Shown here in pieces: positions 39,337-48,781 of a stretch of DNA of 64,000 nucleotides. The translations under genes were made by a program, and so were the position numbers. This stretch comes from an uncultured Oscillospiraceae bacterium (GTDB lineage Bacteria; Bacillota; Clostridia; Oscillospirales; Oscillospiraceae). Numbering within the stretch: the stretch's first letter is position 1; every line of letters begins with the position of its first letter. The DNA lies in assembly GCA_944385405.1 (NCBI GenBank), contig CALWXB010000003.1, forward strand, positions 62,001-126,000, read 5' to 3'. The notes under the pieces were generated by a model. The model saw only the letters and a list, made by a program, of their open reading frames with translations. It ran no database searches and had not been told where the DNA came from.

Positions 39337-41064
39337 TCACTTCTTCAGGGTATCCACCCATTTGCTGTATTTTGCCACATTCGCCTGGGCGTCGGCAGCA
39401 TCCTTGCCCTGGGTGAGGATGTACACCTTGATCTTGGGCTCGGTGCCGGAGGGACGGACAATGACCGAGGTTCCGTCGGCCATCTCGAAGCGCAGCACGT
39501 TGGAACCCCTGAGCTCCATTTCGCTCCGGGCACCGGTGGCGCTGTCCACCACGGAGCCGTCCTGATAGTCCTTCCACGCGGCCACCTGCACGCCGGAGAG
39601 CTCCTTGGGCGGATTCTCCCGCAGGGACTTCATCAGATTTGCCATATCCTTCAGGCCATCCAGGCCGGGCATGACCAGATTGCAGGTCTTTTCGGCGTAG
39701 TAGCCGTACTTCTCAAAAAGGGCGTCCAGGGCGTCGGCCAGAGTCATGCCCTGGGCCGCGTACCAGGCGGCCATCTCCGTGAGCATCAGGGAGGCGGTGA
39801 CGGCGTCCTTGTCCCGGACATAGTCGCCGAACATATAGCCGTAGGACTCCTCGTAGGAGAAGATGACCTTCCCCTCGCCGGTGCTCTCCAGCTTGTCCTT
39901 CTTCTCCGCCAGGAACTTGAAGCCGGTGAAGGTGTCGAAGCTCTGCAGGCCGTTGACCTCGGCCACCTTCCGGGCCATCTCGGTGGTGACGATGGTCTTG
40001 AGCATCACCGGCTTTTCCGGCAGCTTGCCGGCCCGCTTCATGGCGCCGATAAGGTAATCCAGCATCAAAACGCCGGTCTGGTTGCCGGAGATGACCTTGA
40101 ACTCACCGCTCTTGGTCTTGACCATGATGCCCACGCGGTCAGCGTCGGGATCGGAACCCAGGATGAAGTCGGCGCCCTCCTTCTTGGCGATCTCCACAGC
40201 CAGTGCAAAGCCCTCGGGGTTTTCCGGATTGGGAGACACCACGGTGGGGAAGTCGCCGTCGATGACCATCTGCTCGGGCACGCAGATCAGGTGCCGGATG
40301 CCCAGACGGCGCAGGGCCTCGGGGATCAGCTTGTGGCCGGTGCCGTGGAAGGGGGTGTAGACCAGTTTGAAGGTGTCGGCCACCTTGGTCACCGTCTCCC
40401 GGTCGTTGACCTGGGCCATGACATGGGAGAGGAACTTCTCATCGGTCTCCTCGCCCAGGATCTCGATGAGGCCCTGGGAGACCGCCTCGTCATAGGGCAT
40501 GGTCTTGATGTCGCGGAAGATGTCGATCTCGCCCAGGCGGCGGGCAATGGCATCGGCGTGGTGGGGCGGCAGCTGGGCGCCGTCCTCCCAGTAGACCTTA
40601 TAGCCGTTGTACTCCTTGGGGTTGTGGCTGGCAGTGACGTTGATGCCGGCCTGGCAATGATACTCCCGCACGGCAAAGCTCAGCTCAGGCGTGGGACGCA
40701 GGGACTCAAAGATCCGCACATGGATACCGTTGGCGGCGCACACCTCCGCCGCGGCCCGGGCAAACTCCATGGAGTGGTTCCGGCAGTCCATGCAGATGGC
40801 CACGCCCCGGCGCTTGCCCTCCTCGCCCTCGGCGGTGATGACATCGGCAAAGCCCTGGGTGGCCCAGCGGATCACATGGATGTTCATATTGTGCAATCCG
40901 GTATACATAGTGCCCCGCAGTCCGGCAGTTCCGAACTCCAGCGGCCCGTAAAACCGGGACTCGATCTCCTTGGGATCATTGCGGATCGCCTCCAGCTCTG
41001 CCCGCTCCGCGTCGGACAAAGCGGGGCTGGCCAGCCACTTTTCGTACTCTTTCATGAAATCCAT
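39337..41064 (-). CDS. Phospho-sugar mutase (phosphoglucomutase/phosphomannomutase)
   Basis: The 575-residue protein is of the alpha-D-phosphohexomutase family, long PgcA-like form. The active-site phosphoserine loop is TASHNPKEYNGYK, the metal-binding loop is GSDPDADRVG, the sugar-binding loop is SYEESYGYM, and the C-terminal phosphate-binding loop is VRPSGTEPKIK. It should interconvert glucose-1- and glucose-6-phosphate (and perhaps the mannose pair). The ATG at 41064 is behind GAGGAGGAG. It is the last gene of the minus-strand run after rlmH (gap 42 bases), with a terminator downstream. Confidence 0.94.
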   Translation of the reverse strand: MDFMKEYEKWLASPALSDAERAELEAIRNDPKEIESRFYGPLEFGTAGLRGTMYTGLHNMNIHVIRWATQGFADVITAEGEEGKRRGVAICMDCRNHSMEFARAAAEVCAANGIHVRIFESLRPTPELSFAVREYHCQAGINVTASHNPKEYNGYKVYWEDGAQLPPHHADAIARRLGEIDIFRDIKTMPYDEAVSQGLIEILGEETDEKFLSHVMAQVNDRETVTKVADTFKLVYTPFHGTGHKLIPEALRRLGIRHLICVPEQMVIDGDFPTVVSPNPENPEGFALAVEIAKKEGADFILGSDPDADRVGIMVKTKSGEFKVISGNQTGVLMLDYLIGAMKRAGKLPEKPVMLKTIVTTEMARKVAEVNGLQSFDTFTGFKFLAEKKDKLESTGEGKVIFSYEESYGYMFGDYVRDKDAVTASLMLTEMAAWYAAQGMTLADALDALFEKYGYYAEKTCNLVMPGLDGLKDMANLMKSLRENPPKELSGVQVAAWKDYQDGSVVDSATGARSEMELRGSNVLRFEMADGTSVIVRPSGTEPKIKVYILTQGKDAADAQANVAKYSKWVDTLKK

Positions 41065-41106
41065 AATGCTGCTCCTCCTCTGAAATCTTAAAAACGGCAC
41101 CCGCCG

Positions 41107-41589
41107 TTACTTATGATATTTGGAACCGGCATTGATCTGATAGGCCCGGTAGATCTGCTCCAGCAGCATCACCCGCGCCAGGTGATGGGGAAAAGTCATG
41201 GGAGACATGGAAAGGCGCAGCGCCGCCGCTTTCTTCACGGAGGGATGCAGCCCGAAGGAGCTCCCCACCACGAAGACCACATGGCTCACGCCCCGGTCCG
41301 CCCACCCGGCCATCCGCCGGGCCAGCTCCGGACTGGAGCAGGTCTCCCCCTCCACGCACATGGCCACCAGGCACGCCCCCTGTGGGACCTTTGCCCGAAT
41401 GCCCGCCGCCTCTTTTTCCAGAGCGGCTTCGATCTGGGCCGGAGACGGATCCTCCGGCAGCCGTTCCTCCGGCAGCTCGATAAGTTCCAGCCGGCAGAAG
41501 CGGGAAAGGCGCTTGCCGTACTCCCCGGCGGCCTCGATGTAGAACCGCTCCTTCAGCTTCCCCACACAGATGACGCTCACCCGCTGCAT
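41107..41589 (-). CDS. rlmH: 23S rRNA (pseudouridine1915-N3)-methyltransferase RlmH
   Basis: The 160-residue protein matches RlmH, a SPOUT-fold methyltransferase that modifies helix 69 of 23S rRNA. Visible are VICVGKLKERFYIEAAGEY at the N-terminus, the knot region HVVFVVGSSFGLHPSV and the C-terminal MTFPHHLARVMLLEQIYRA with YQINAGSKYHK. The end residues are essentially invariant in the family. The ATG at 41589 follows GGAGGG and overlaps the yycJ gene end by 13 bases. The order yycJ then rlmH is close to that around the wal operon of Bacillus. Confidence 0.97.
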   Translation of the reverse strand: MQRVSVICVGKLKERFYIEAAGEYGKRLSRFCRLELIELPEERLPEDPSPAQIEAALEKEAAGIRAKVPQGACLVAMCVEGETCSSPELARRMAGWADRGVSHVVFVVGSSFGLHPSVKKAAALRLSMSPMTFPHHLARVMLLEQIYRAYQINAGSKYHK

Positions 41590-42377
41590 GATGCCCTCCT
41601 GCAAACCGTCAGCGGGGCGCTCAGGCTGTCCCGGGGCGCCACCGAGAGCCGGGGCGCCAGCTCCGCCGCGGAAAGCGCGGTCTCCACGGCGCGGAGCGCC
41701 ATGGCGGGGGTATTGTTCTCCCGGCTCAGGTGGGCCAGCACGATCTCCGACGCGCCGGAGTCCGCCAGCGCCACGGCAAAGCGGGCAGCTTCCCCGTTGG
41801 ACAGATGTCCCGCGTCTCCCAGGATACGCCGCTTGAGGGAAGCGGGATACGGCCCGCTGCAAAGGGTATCCGGGTCGTGGTTCGCCTCCAGCACCACCAG
41901 GTCGGCGCCCGGCAGGATCTCCGCAGCCTCTTCCGTGACATAGCCTGTATCCGTCAGCAGCCCCACGCTGCCGTCGACGGTGTCGATGCGGTAGCCGCAG
42001 CAGCCCGGTGCGTCGTGGGAGGTGGAGAAAGCGGTGACGGTACACTCCCCCACCGTGACGGGGCGGCTCAGGGCCACCGGCTCCAGCCGGTCCGCCGCAG
42101 CCTCCAGACGGTACTCCAGCTCCCGACAGGTCCGCTGCGTGGCCAGAAGGGGAAACGCGCTCCGCCGCAGCATGGTCCGCAGCCCTGCGATATGGTCGGT
42201 ATGGGTATGGGTGATGAAAACGGCGTCCAGATCCTCCAAGGTCAGTCCCAGCTGCCCCAGCGCCGCCGTGATCCGGCGGCAGGAGATGCCGGCATCCATC
42301 AAAAGATGGGTCCCGTCACTAGAGAGCAGCAGCGCGTTCCCGGAGGACCCGCTGGCCAGTGTATGTACGGTGGTCAA
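41577..42377 (-). CDS. yycJ: Metallo-beta-lactamase fold hydrolase YycJ/WalJ
   Basis: The 266-residue protein has the metal-binding HTHTDHIAG motif, further ligands in STSHDAPG and LTDTGYV, and LAHLSRENN near the C-terminus, the YycJ subgroup pattern. In Firmicutes this protein is linked to cell-wall and DNA-repair roles downstream of walRK. The start is assigned to a TTG at 42377 because AGGGA lies 6 bases upstream and the conserved opening TTVHTLASGSSGNA begins there; an in-frame TTG 14 codons earlier lacks a site. It comes after murA, with a hairpin terminator between them, and overlaps rlmH. Confidence 0.88.
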   Translation of the reverse strand: MTTVHTLASGSSGNALLLSSDGTHLLMDAGISCRRITAALGQLGLTLEDLDAVFITHTHTDHIAGLRTMLRRSAFPLLATQRTCRELEYRLEAAADRLEPVALSRPVTVGECTVTAFSTSHDAPGCCGYRIDTVDGSVGLLTDTGYVTEEAAEILPGADLVVLEANHDPDTLCSGPYPASLKRRILGDAGHLSNGEAARFAVALADSGASEIVLAHLSRENNTPAMALRAVETALSAAELAPRLSVAPRDSLSAPLTVCRRASCSG

Positions 42378-42408
42378 AGATGATCCCTCATTCAATCGGA
42401 AAGTAAAA

Positions 42409-42459
42409 CGTCCGCTCAAGAGAACGCCGACTAAGGGTCGCCATCCTCCTCAGCGGACG
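42409..42459 (-). terminator. Hairpin after murA, probable terminator
   Basis: On the minus strand CGTCCGCT (42452-42459) pairs with AGCGGACG (42409-42416) around a structured 35-base interior; TTTTACTTT follows. It would partly stop murA transcripts before yycJ. Confidence 0.5.
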
Positions 42460-42484
42460 CAGTGCATATATGAGATGGCGCAGT

Positions 42485-43783
42485 TCAGCTGATCTGCGCC
42501 TTCAGTCCGTCGGTCTCCTCCGGCTCTTCCACGGAGCGGATGTCGGCACCCAGGGCCCGGAGCTTGTCCACGATGTCCTCATAGCCTCGCTCGATATACT
42601 GCACGCGGCTGATCTCGCTGCAGCCGTGCGCCGCCAGCGCGGCGATGACCATGGCGGCGCCGGCCCGCAGGTCGCAGGCCTGGATGGGCGCGCCGGTGAG
42701 ATGGTCCACGCCCTCCACCACAGCGGTCTTGTCGTCCACCTGGATGTTGGCGCCCATGCGCTTGAGCTCATCCACATACTGATAGCGGTTGTTCCACACG
42801 CTCTCTGTCACCAGAGAGGTGCCCTCAGCCAGACACAGCACCGCTGTGATCTGGGGCTGCATATCCGTGGGGAAACCGGGATAGGGCAGTGTCTTGACGT
42901 TGGCCCGGTGGAGCTTGCCGGTACGGCGGACCAGGAGGGTATCCTCATGCTCCTCCACCTCCACGCCGCACTCCTGAAGCTTGGCAGTGATGCAGTCCAT
43001 GTGCTTGGGGATGATATTCTTCACCAGCACCTGCCCGCCGGTGGCCGCCACTGCCGCCATATAGGTGCCCGCTTCGATCTGGTCCGGGATGATGGCATAG
43101 GAGCCGCCGGAGAGGCGGTCCACCCCCCGGATCTTGATGGTGTCGGTACCGGCGCCCCGGATGTTGGCGCCCATGGAGTTGAGGAAGTTGGCCAGGTCCA
43201 CGATGTGGGGCTCCTTGGCGGCGTTTTCGATAACGGTGTTCCCCTCTGCCATGACGGCAGCCATCATGATATTCATGGTGGCGCCCACAGATACCACGTC
43301 CAGATAGATGTTGGCACCGCGCAGGCGCTTTCCCTCGGCGGAGGCGCGGATGAAGCCGCCCTCCACCACCACTTTGGCACCCAGCGTGGCAAATCCCTTG
43401 ACATGCTGGTCGATGGGCCGGACACCGAAATTGCACCCGCCGGGCATGGCCACCTCAGCCTGGCCGAAGCGGCCCAGCAGAGCCCCGATGAGGTAATAGG
43501 AGGCGCGGATGCGCCGGGCCAGCTCATAGCTGGTCCGGGTGGAGTGGATATGACGGCAGTCGATCTCCACGGTGTGGCGGTTGATGGTGCGGATATTGGC
43601 GCCCAATTCCTCCAAGATCCGCAGGCACAGCGTCACATCGGAGATCTGGGGGATATTCTCAATGCGGCAGACTCCGTCCACCAGCAGCGCGGCGGGAATG
43701 ATGGCCACAGCAGCGTTCTTGGCACCGCTGATCTCCACCTCGCCGAACAGGGGCTTTCCGCCCTGCACAATATATTTCGTCAA
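42485..43783 (-). CDS. murA: UDP-N-acetylglucosamine 1-carboxyvinyltransferase (MurA)
   Basis: The 432-residue enzyme adds enolpyruvate from PEP to UDP-GlcNAc, the first committed step of peptidoglycan synthesis. It has GAKNAAVAI near residue 20, the active-site loop PGGCNFGVRPID with catalytic Cys117, and the EPSP-synthase-like repeats. The Cys is the residue alkylated by fosfomycin, so the enzyme should be of the sensitive type. The gene is set between yycI and yycJ within the wal region and has its own promoter. Firmicutes often carry two MurA copies; whether this is MurAA or MurAB cannot be decided from the window. Confidence 0.96.
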   Translation of the reverse strand: MTKYIVQGGKPLFGEVEISGAKNAAVAIIPAALLVDGVCRIENIPQISDVTLCLRILEELGANIRTINRHTVEIDCRHIHSTRTSYELARRIRASYYLIGALLGRFGQAEVAMPGGCNFGVRPIDQHVKGFATLGAKVVVEGGFIRASAEGKRLRGANIYLDVVSVGATMNIMMAAVMAEGNTVIENAAKEPHIVDLANFLNSMGANIRGAGTDTIKIRGVDRLSGGSYAIIPDQIEAGTYMAAVAATGGQVLVKNIIPKHMDCITAKLQECGVEVEEHEDTLLVRRTGKLHRANVKTLPYPGFPTDMQPQITAVLCLAEGTSLVTESVWNNRYQYVDELKRMGANIQVDDKTAVVEGVDHLTGAPIQACDLRAGAAMVIAALAAHGCSEISRVQYIERGYEDIVDKLRALGADIRSVEEPEETDGLKAQIS

Positions 43784-43993
43784 GTTTGAACCCTCTCTTC
43801 AAGGAACTCATATTTCTTCGGTAACCGGCACGCGTCCTGCAGACAGTTTGCCCCGCAGGCAGGCATTCATACCGCCGGCAGGCACCGCAGCAGGAGAAAT
43901 TTGCTCCCTCTGTATTCCAAAAACACCCTGGATGCCTGCAAAAAACCAACAAATCTGTCTCAACTGCAGCGCAGACGCGCCCGTTATATGGGC

Positions 43994-44038
43994 ATTATAT
44001 CATGGCCGGACAGGAATTGCAAATCATTCCTGTCCGGC
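43994..44038 (-). promoter_or_regulatory. murA promoter embedded in an inverted repeat
   Basis: Minus strand: TTGCAA (44017-44022), 17-base spacer, perfect TATAAT (43994-43999), about 210 bases before the murA start. The -35 sits in the loop of a 13-bp inverted repeat (GCCGGACAGGAAT / ATTCCTGTCCGGC, 44005-44038) that could act as the yycI terminator, although it has no T-run on the minus strand. The rest of 43784-43993 shows nothing I recognise. Confidence 0.6.
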
Positions 44039-44077
44039 TTCCGGAAAAAGGTAAATCTCTGGCAGACCTGTCGATTT

Positions 44078-44887
44078 TCAGGGCGCCGTGACCGCGCCGG
44101 TGCTGCAGTTTACATAATATTCACCCGTATTGGTGGCGATCCGCCAGCAGGGCTGGAGGATCACAGCGGCGGTGGCGGAATTCTGCAGCATATAGCAAAG
44201 CTCCATTTCCGTGATGGAGGACACCACGGCGGCGCTTTCCCTCCGCACCCGCTGGAATGCAGTCAGAGCGGCAATGGCGGACAGGGGCTCCTGCTCCTCT
44301 GCAAGGAGCTCCATGCGCTCCGAGAGCAGCGTACCGCTGACAGCGGTCAGGCTCCCCTCCGAGAGGGTGAATCGGAGGGTACAGTTGAACACGCGCATGC
44401 CGTCCCGCAGGCATACAGCACTGCCGCTGCCCGTGCCGGCGCTGTCCAGCCGGAACTCCGGCTCGGCATAGCCGAAGGCGCGGCAGAAGCTGCGGCAGAC
44501 CTCCACAGCATCTTCGGCAGCCAGTGTGCCGCTGGCCTCGAACTCCCCGCTGGCCCGGAACATGGCCGCGCCCCGGCCTCCTGTGTAGGTGGTAATGCCG
44601 CCGCCCTGGTCAGAGCTGGTCAGCGGACTGCCCAGCAGCGTGGACGCGGCCCTGCGCTCCAGCTCCTGGTCCCGGGCCACACTGAGGCTTTCAGGCGGCG
44701 TTTCATAGGAGATGATATCCGGGTCCAGCGTGACGCCGTCGGCTGCCAGAAGCGCCACCAGCTGCTCTTCAGCAGTAGCCCTGGCAGACCTGCTGGAGGC
44801 GCCGCGCATGGCCAGCGACACCAGCAGGAACCCATTCACCAGGACCAGGATCAAAATAATGATGTTTTTCAGGCGGTATCGCTCCAT
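44078..44887 (-). CDS. yycI: WalRK-regulating membrane protein YycI
   Basis: The 269-residue protein has an N-terminal membrane helix (about 8-28) and a long extracytoplasmic domain ending in a YycI-type fold (YMLQNSATAAVILQPCWRIATNT in pieces, then EYYVNCSTG). YycI and YycH together adjust WalK activity at the membrane. It follows yycH by 19 bases. The sequence is divergent, as is usual for this protein, so the call rests on both the fold-like C-terminus and its fixed position after yycH. Confidence 0.82.
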   Translation of the reverse strand: MERYRLKNIIILILVLVNGFLLVSLAMRGASSRSARATAEEQLVALLAADGVTLDPDIISYETPPESLSVARDQELERRAASTLLGSPLTSSDQGGGITTYTGGRGAAMFRASGEFEASGTLAAEDAVEVCRSFCRAFGYAEPEFRLDSAGTGSGSAVCLRDGMRVFNCTLRFTLSEGSLTAVSGTLLSERMELLAEEQEPLSAIAALTAFQRVRRESAAVVSSITEMELCYMLQNSATAAVILQPCWRIATNTGEYYVNCSTGAVTAP

Positions 44888-44906
44888 GCTTCCTCCTCAT
44901 CCACGC

Positions 44907-46193
44907 TCACTCCGCCATCCAGCAGGCACTCACCAAAGAGGCTCCGCTGTCGGCATAGCTCACGGCCAGCTCGGCCCCCGGCGTCCGGGCGGCCACCGCC
45001 AGCGCCTGACGCAGCGGCAGCAGCAAAGAGGTGTCACTGGTGACGGTATAAGTGCGAAAACGCAGCGACATGGTGGACACGGCATTGCCGTCAAACAGCA
45101 CCTCTGCGGCGCATCCGCCGTCGGTATACCGGATGGGGACGCCCCCCACCTGATAGCCGAAGCGCACCACCGTGGAACCGGCGCTTTGATAGACCTCCTG
45201 GAGATACAGCCCTGCATCTCCGGCATCTGTGAGCAGCCCTCCCACCAGGTTCCCGGCTGCCGTCACCGCCTGGGAGACGGTGAGCGTCCCATCCTCTGCA
45301 TCCCCGGCGGTCAATGCGCTCTCGCCGCCGCTGAGATAAAGCGCGGTGCCATCGGGACGGATGCGCAGGGACCTCTCTCCGTCCACCACCACCTCCGTAC
45401 CGCCGGAGTCCGTATAGCGGTAATTGGTACGGGGATTGAATTTCAGCGCAGCCAGGAGCGTGTCGCTATCCCCCAGGTCCTCCGACGCCTCCAGCACCGG
45501 AACCTCCGGCAGCGTGTCGGACAGCAGCAGCGACCACGGAGCCAGCGCCGCATACGCAGGGTCCAGCGCCGACCGGTCCATGGCGAACACCGCGTTGCCC
45601 AGCTCATACTGTCCCACCGCAGCCGCCAGGCTCTCCGCCGAGACGGCGGTCTCGCATACGCCGAAGCCCACGCCGTCGTCCCACAGGTAGAGCCGCACCC
45701 CCGTCTCCTCCTCCGCCACGATCAGCCGCCGGGCGGAGTGCTGGCCCTGGGCGGTGGTGCCGGTGAATTCCGCCAGAACGGACACCGGCAGCGGAGCCAG
45801 AAAGTCATAGTAGACCGACGTCCTGCCCAGCGCGGCCAGAAACGCCGCCTGGTCCACCGGGACATAGGACCGGGCCGAGCCCAGCGCCTCGCCCAGCAGA
45901 TTGCCCAGCAGAAGGAACTCCTCGTCGGCGGTGGTCATCATGATGTCACCGTGGCGGCCGTAGGCCCCGGTGACAGCCACCCGCACCGGGGCGGTGAGCT
46001 GAAAAGCCTGCTGGCTCTGCCCGCCCGGGGCGGCCTCCTGGGGGGAGAGCAGCCCGCTGAGATACCGGGCACCGGCGGCGGAGCCCAGATTGTAGAGCTG
46101 GGTCTGCGCCATCAGGACCGCAGCGGAGAGCGCCAGCACGGTGATGACGATATTCTGCACAAAATCCCGGCGATGGCGCCGCTTTTCATCCAT
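44907..46193 (-). CDS. yycH: WalRK-regulating membrane protein YycH
   Basis: The 428-residue protein has an N-terminal membrane helix (about 13-33) and a three-part extracytoplasmic domain; KFNPRTNYRYTDSGGTEVVV and the later VRFGYQVGGVPIRYTDGG fit the YycH pattern. In Bacillus and Staphylococcus YycH binds the WalK sensor together with YycI. The position directly after walK (gap 32 bases) supports the call. The family is weakly conserved, so certainty about details is limited. Confidence 0.83.
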   Translation of the reverse strand: MDEKRRHRRDFVQNIVITVLALSAAVLMAQTQLYNLGSAAGARYLSGLLSPQEAAPGGQSQQAFQLTAPVRVAVTGAYGRHGDIMMTTADEEFLLLGNLLGEALGSARSYVPVDQAAFLAALGRTSVYYDFLAPLPVSVLAEFTGTTAQGQHSARRLIVAEEETGVRLYLWDDGVGFGVCETAVSAESLAAAVGQYELGNAVFAMDRSALDPAYAALAPWSLLLSDTLPEVPVLEASEDLGDSDTLLAALKFNPRTNYRYTDSGGTEVVVDGERSLRIRPDGTALYLSGGESALTAGDAEDGTLTVSQAVTAAGNLVGGLLTDAGDAGLYLQEVYQSAGSTVVRFGYQVGGVPIRYTDGGCAAEVLFDGNAVSTMSLRFRTYTVTSDTSLLLPLRQALAVAARTPGAELAVSYADSGASLVSACWMAE

Positions 46194-46225
46194 GGAGTCC
46201 TCCTTCCCCCGCAGGCCGCATCTCC

Positions 46226-48025
46226 TCAGCAGGCCGCGGGACGGCTCTGGGAGATGGGCAGCGTCATGCGGACGGTGGTGCCTGGGCCCTCATGGGGGGC
46301 CAGGGCGATGGTGCCGTGATGGCGCTGGACGATCTCCCGGGCGATGGAGAGGCCCAGGCCCGTGCCGCCGGACTCCCGGGAACGGGCCTTGTCCACCCGG
46401 TAGAACCGGTCGAAGATCCGCTCCCGGTCCTTTTCCGGAATGCCGATGCCGTCGTCGCACACGTCCATCCACACCGTATCCTCGGTGGACCCGGCAGTGA
46501 TCCGGATGTGGCCTCCGTCCGGGGTGTATTTCACGGCGTTGCCGATGATGTTCATCATCACCTGCTCCAGCCGGCTGCGGTCCCCCACCACCAGCGGCAG
46601 GCTCTCCGGCGGGTCGTATACCAGCTGATGGCCCCGCTGGCGGGCGTTGAGGGCATTGGCCCGGACCACGCTCTCGATGGCCTCCCCGAAGGGGAAGCGG
46701 GAGAGCACCAGCTCCGCGTTGCCGGCATCCAGCCGGGAGAGGGTCAGCAGGTCCTGCACGATATGGGTCATCCGGTCCGTCTCCGTAATGATGATGTCCA
46801 GAAAGTTCTCCGCCGTCTCCAGGGGGATATCCCCCCGGGCGTCCCGCAGGGTCTCGGCATAGCTGCGGACATTGGTCAGCGGCGTGCGCAGCTCATGGGA
46901 GACGTTGGCCACGAACTCCTTGCGCCGCTCCTCGTTGCGGTGCTGCTCCGTCACATCGTGGAGCAGCACCAGCACACCGCCCCGCTCCCGGTCGGAGAAG
47001 GAGGCCAGATATACCTCCAGCGTCCGGTCTCCCACCGTCCGCTCCTCCTCCACATGGTCCGGCCGCTGCAGGGCCAGGATCTCCCCGAAGGGCCGCAGGT
47101 CCCCGAACAGCTCCTCGTAGGAGCACTCACCGCCGATCTCCCGCTGGAGCATGGTCTTGGCGGCGGGATTGCAGTGGATCAGCTTCCCCGTGTGGTCAAA
47201 GGCCACCACGCCGTCGGTCATGTGGAGGAACAGCGTGTCCAGCTTGTTGCGCTCGTTCTCCATGGCCGCCAGAGTGGACTGCAGCACGCCGGCCATCTCA
47301 TTGAAGGTGCCGGTGAGGATGCCGATCTCGTCGGTGGATTCCACCGGCAGCGCGCTGCCGAAATCTCCCGCCGCCACCCGCTCGGCCCCTGCGGTGAGTT
47401 TCTCGATGGGACCCACCATGGTTTTGGAGAGCAGAAAGCTCAGCAGCACGGAGATCAAAAGGCCGATGATCAGGGCCTGCATGATGATGAAGAAAAGCTG
47501 GCTGTTGAGCTCGGAAATGGTGTCCTTATTGTCTACGATATAGATGATATAGGCGTTATCGCCTCCCAGCACCGGCACCGCCAGGTCCATGTAATCGGCG
47601 GTGATGTCGCTGCCGTCTCCCACCGTGGTCTCATCCCGCTGCAGCACGGCGTTGCGGGCGGTGAGCAGATTGGCGCTTTGCTCCCGGGGCAGCACAGAGG
47701 CATCCGCACTGCCGCCCAAATAGGAGCCGGTGATGCCGTCCAGCACGAAATAGTTGCGGGTGCGGTAGTCGATGCCCAGAGACGCGGCGTTGTTCTTCAG
47801 GATCTCTCCGATCAGCGCCGCGCCGTCTTCCTGCGCCGCTTCCTGGCGCAGCGAGGAGACAAATTCCTCCCGATCGGAGCCGAACACATCGTCCATCTGC
47901 TGATAAAAGGCATTGATATAGAAGCTGGAAACGCTGGTGGTAAGAAAGGCTCCCACCACCGCCATCAGCGATGTGATGAGCAGCAGAAGGATCAGCGTCA
48001 GCTTCATATGCAGGCTGCGGAACAT
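46226..48025 (-). CDS. walK: Sensor histidine kinase WalK
   Basis: The 599-residue kinase has two membrane helices (about 10-32 and 180-203) around a dCACHE-like sensor, a HAMP domain (about 205-255), a PAS domain (about 265-360), HisKA with VSHELRTPLTNVRSY (His about residue 376) and HATPase with NIIGNAVKYTPDGG and GGTGLGLSIA. This HAMP-PAS-HisKA order is the WalK/VicK hallmark. The ATG at 48025 has AGGAGG seven bases upstream, better than the GTG at 48031. It controls cell-wall hydrolase genes with WalR. The PAS Zn-binding residues were not verified. Confidence 0.94.
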   Translation of the reverse strand: MFRSLHMKLTLILLLLITSLMAVVGAFLTTSVSSFYINAFYQQMDDVFGSDREEFVSSLRQEAAQEDGAALIGEILKNNAASLGIDYRTRNYFVLDGITGSYLGGSADASVLPREQSANLLTARNAVLQRDETTVGDGSDITADYMDLAVPVLGGDNAYIIYIVDNKDTISELNSQLFFIIMQALIIGLLISVLLSFLLSKTMVGPIEKLTAGAERVAAGDFGSALPVESTDEIGILTGTFNEMAGVLQSTLAAMENERNKLDTLFLHMTDGVVAFDHTGKLIHCNPAAKTMLQREIGGECSYEELFGDLRPFGEILALQRPDHVEEERTVGDRTLEVYLASFSDRERGGVLVLLHDVTEQHRNEERRKEFVANVSHELRTPLTNVRSYAETLRDARGDIPLETAENFLDIIITETDRMTHIVQDLLTLSRLDAGNAELVLSRFPFGEAIESVVRANALNARQRGHQLVYDPPESLPLVVGDRSRLEQVMMNIIGNAVKYTPDGGHIRITAGSTEDTVWMDVCDDGIGIPEKDRERIFDRFYRVDKARSRESGGTGLGLSIAREIVQRHHGTIALAPHEGPGTTVRMTLPISQSRPAAC

Positions 48026-48058
48026 GGACACACCTCCTCTGGGGCGCTGCCGAAGCGG

Positions 48059-48766
48059 TCAGACGCTGAAATAGTAGCCGGCTCCCCGGCGGGTGAGGAT
48101 ATAGACCGGCGCGGCAGGGTCTGTCTCGATCTTCTCCCGCAGCCGCCTCACCGTCACGTCCACGGTGCGCACGTCGTCGCCCACATAGCCATAGTTCCAC
48201 ACCTGCTCCATGAGGTCCACCCGGGAGTAGACCTTGTTGGGGTGGCTGGCCAGGAAAGTCAGCAGCTCATACTCCCGCTGGGTCAGGTCGATGGCCTTGC
48301 CCGCCCGGAACACCTGATGGCTGTCGGTGTTGATGGACAGATCCCCCGCCACGGGCATGGCGGAATCCGCCGCAGTGGACGCGGCGGCGGTCATGGCGGT
48401 GCGGCGGATGTTGGCACCCACCCGGGCCACCAGCTCCCGCATGGAGAAGGGCTTGGTGATATAGTCGTCCGCGCCGATCTCCAGACCCAGCACCTTGTCC
48501 GCCTCCTCCTCCCGTGCAGTGAGGATGATGACGGGCACATTGTCCCCCTCCTGCCGGAGGGCGCGGCAGACGTCGAACCCGTTCATCTTGGGCAGCATCA
48601 CATCCAGCAAAATGAGATCCGGATGCTCCGAGCGGGCCTTTTCCAGTCCGTCGGCGCCGTCATAGGCCTCGCAGGTGGCATAGCCCTCCCGCTGAAGGTT
48701 GAAGCGCAGGATATCCACGATGTTTTTCTCGTCCTCGACGATCAGCACCAGCTTCTGCTTGTCCAT
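48059..48766 (-). CDS. walR: Response regulator WalR
   Basis: The 235-residue OmpR-family regulator has phospho-acceptor Asp55 in LILLDVMLPKMNG, Lys in YITKPFSMREL, and a winged-helix domain ending DVRTVDVTVRRLREKIE and RGAGYYF. This last segment is highly characteristic of WalR/YycF. It is essential for cell-wall turnover in most low-GC Gram-positives. It is followed by walK 33 bases later and preceded by a Nudix gene 15 bases before its start. Confidence 0.95.
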   Translation of the reverse strand: MDKQKLVLIVEDEKNIVDILRFNLQREGYATCEAYDGADGLEKARSEHPDLILLDVMLPKMNGFDVCRALRQEGDNVPVIILTAREEEADKVLGLEIGADDYITKPFSMRELVARVGANIRRTAMTAAASTAADSAMPVAGDLSINTDSHQVFRAGKAIDLTQREYELLTFLASHPNKVYSRVDLMEQVWNYGYVGDDVRTVDVTVRRLREKIETDPAAPVYILTRRGAGYYFSV

Positions 48767-48781
48767 ATGCTCCCTCCCCGC

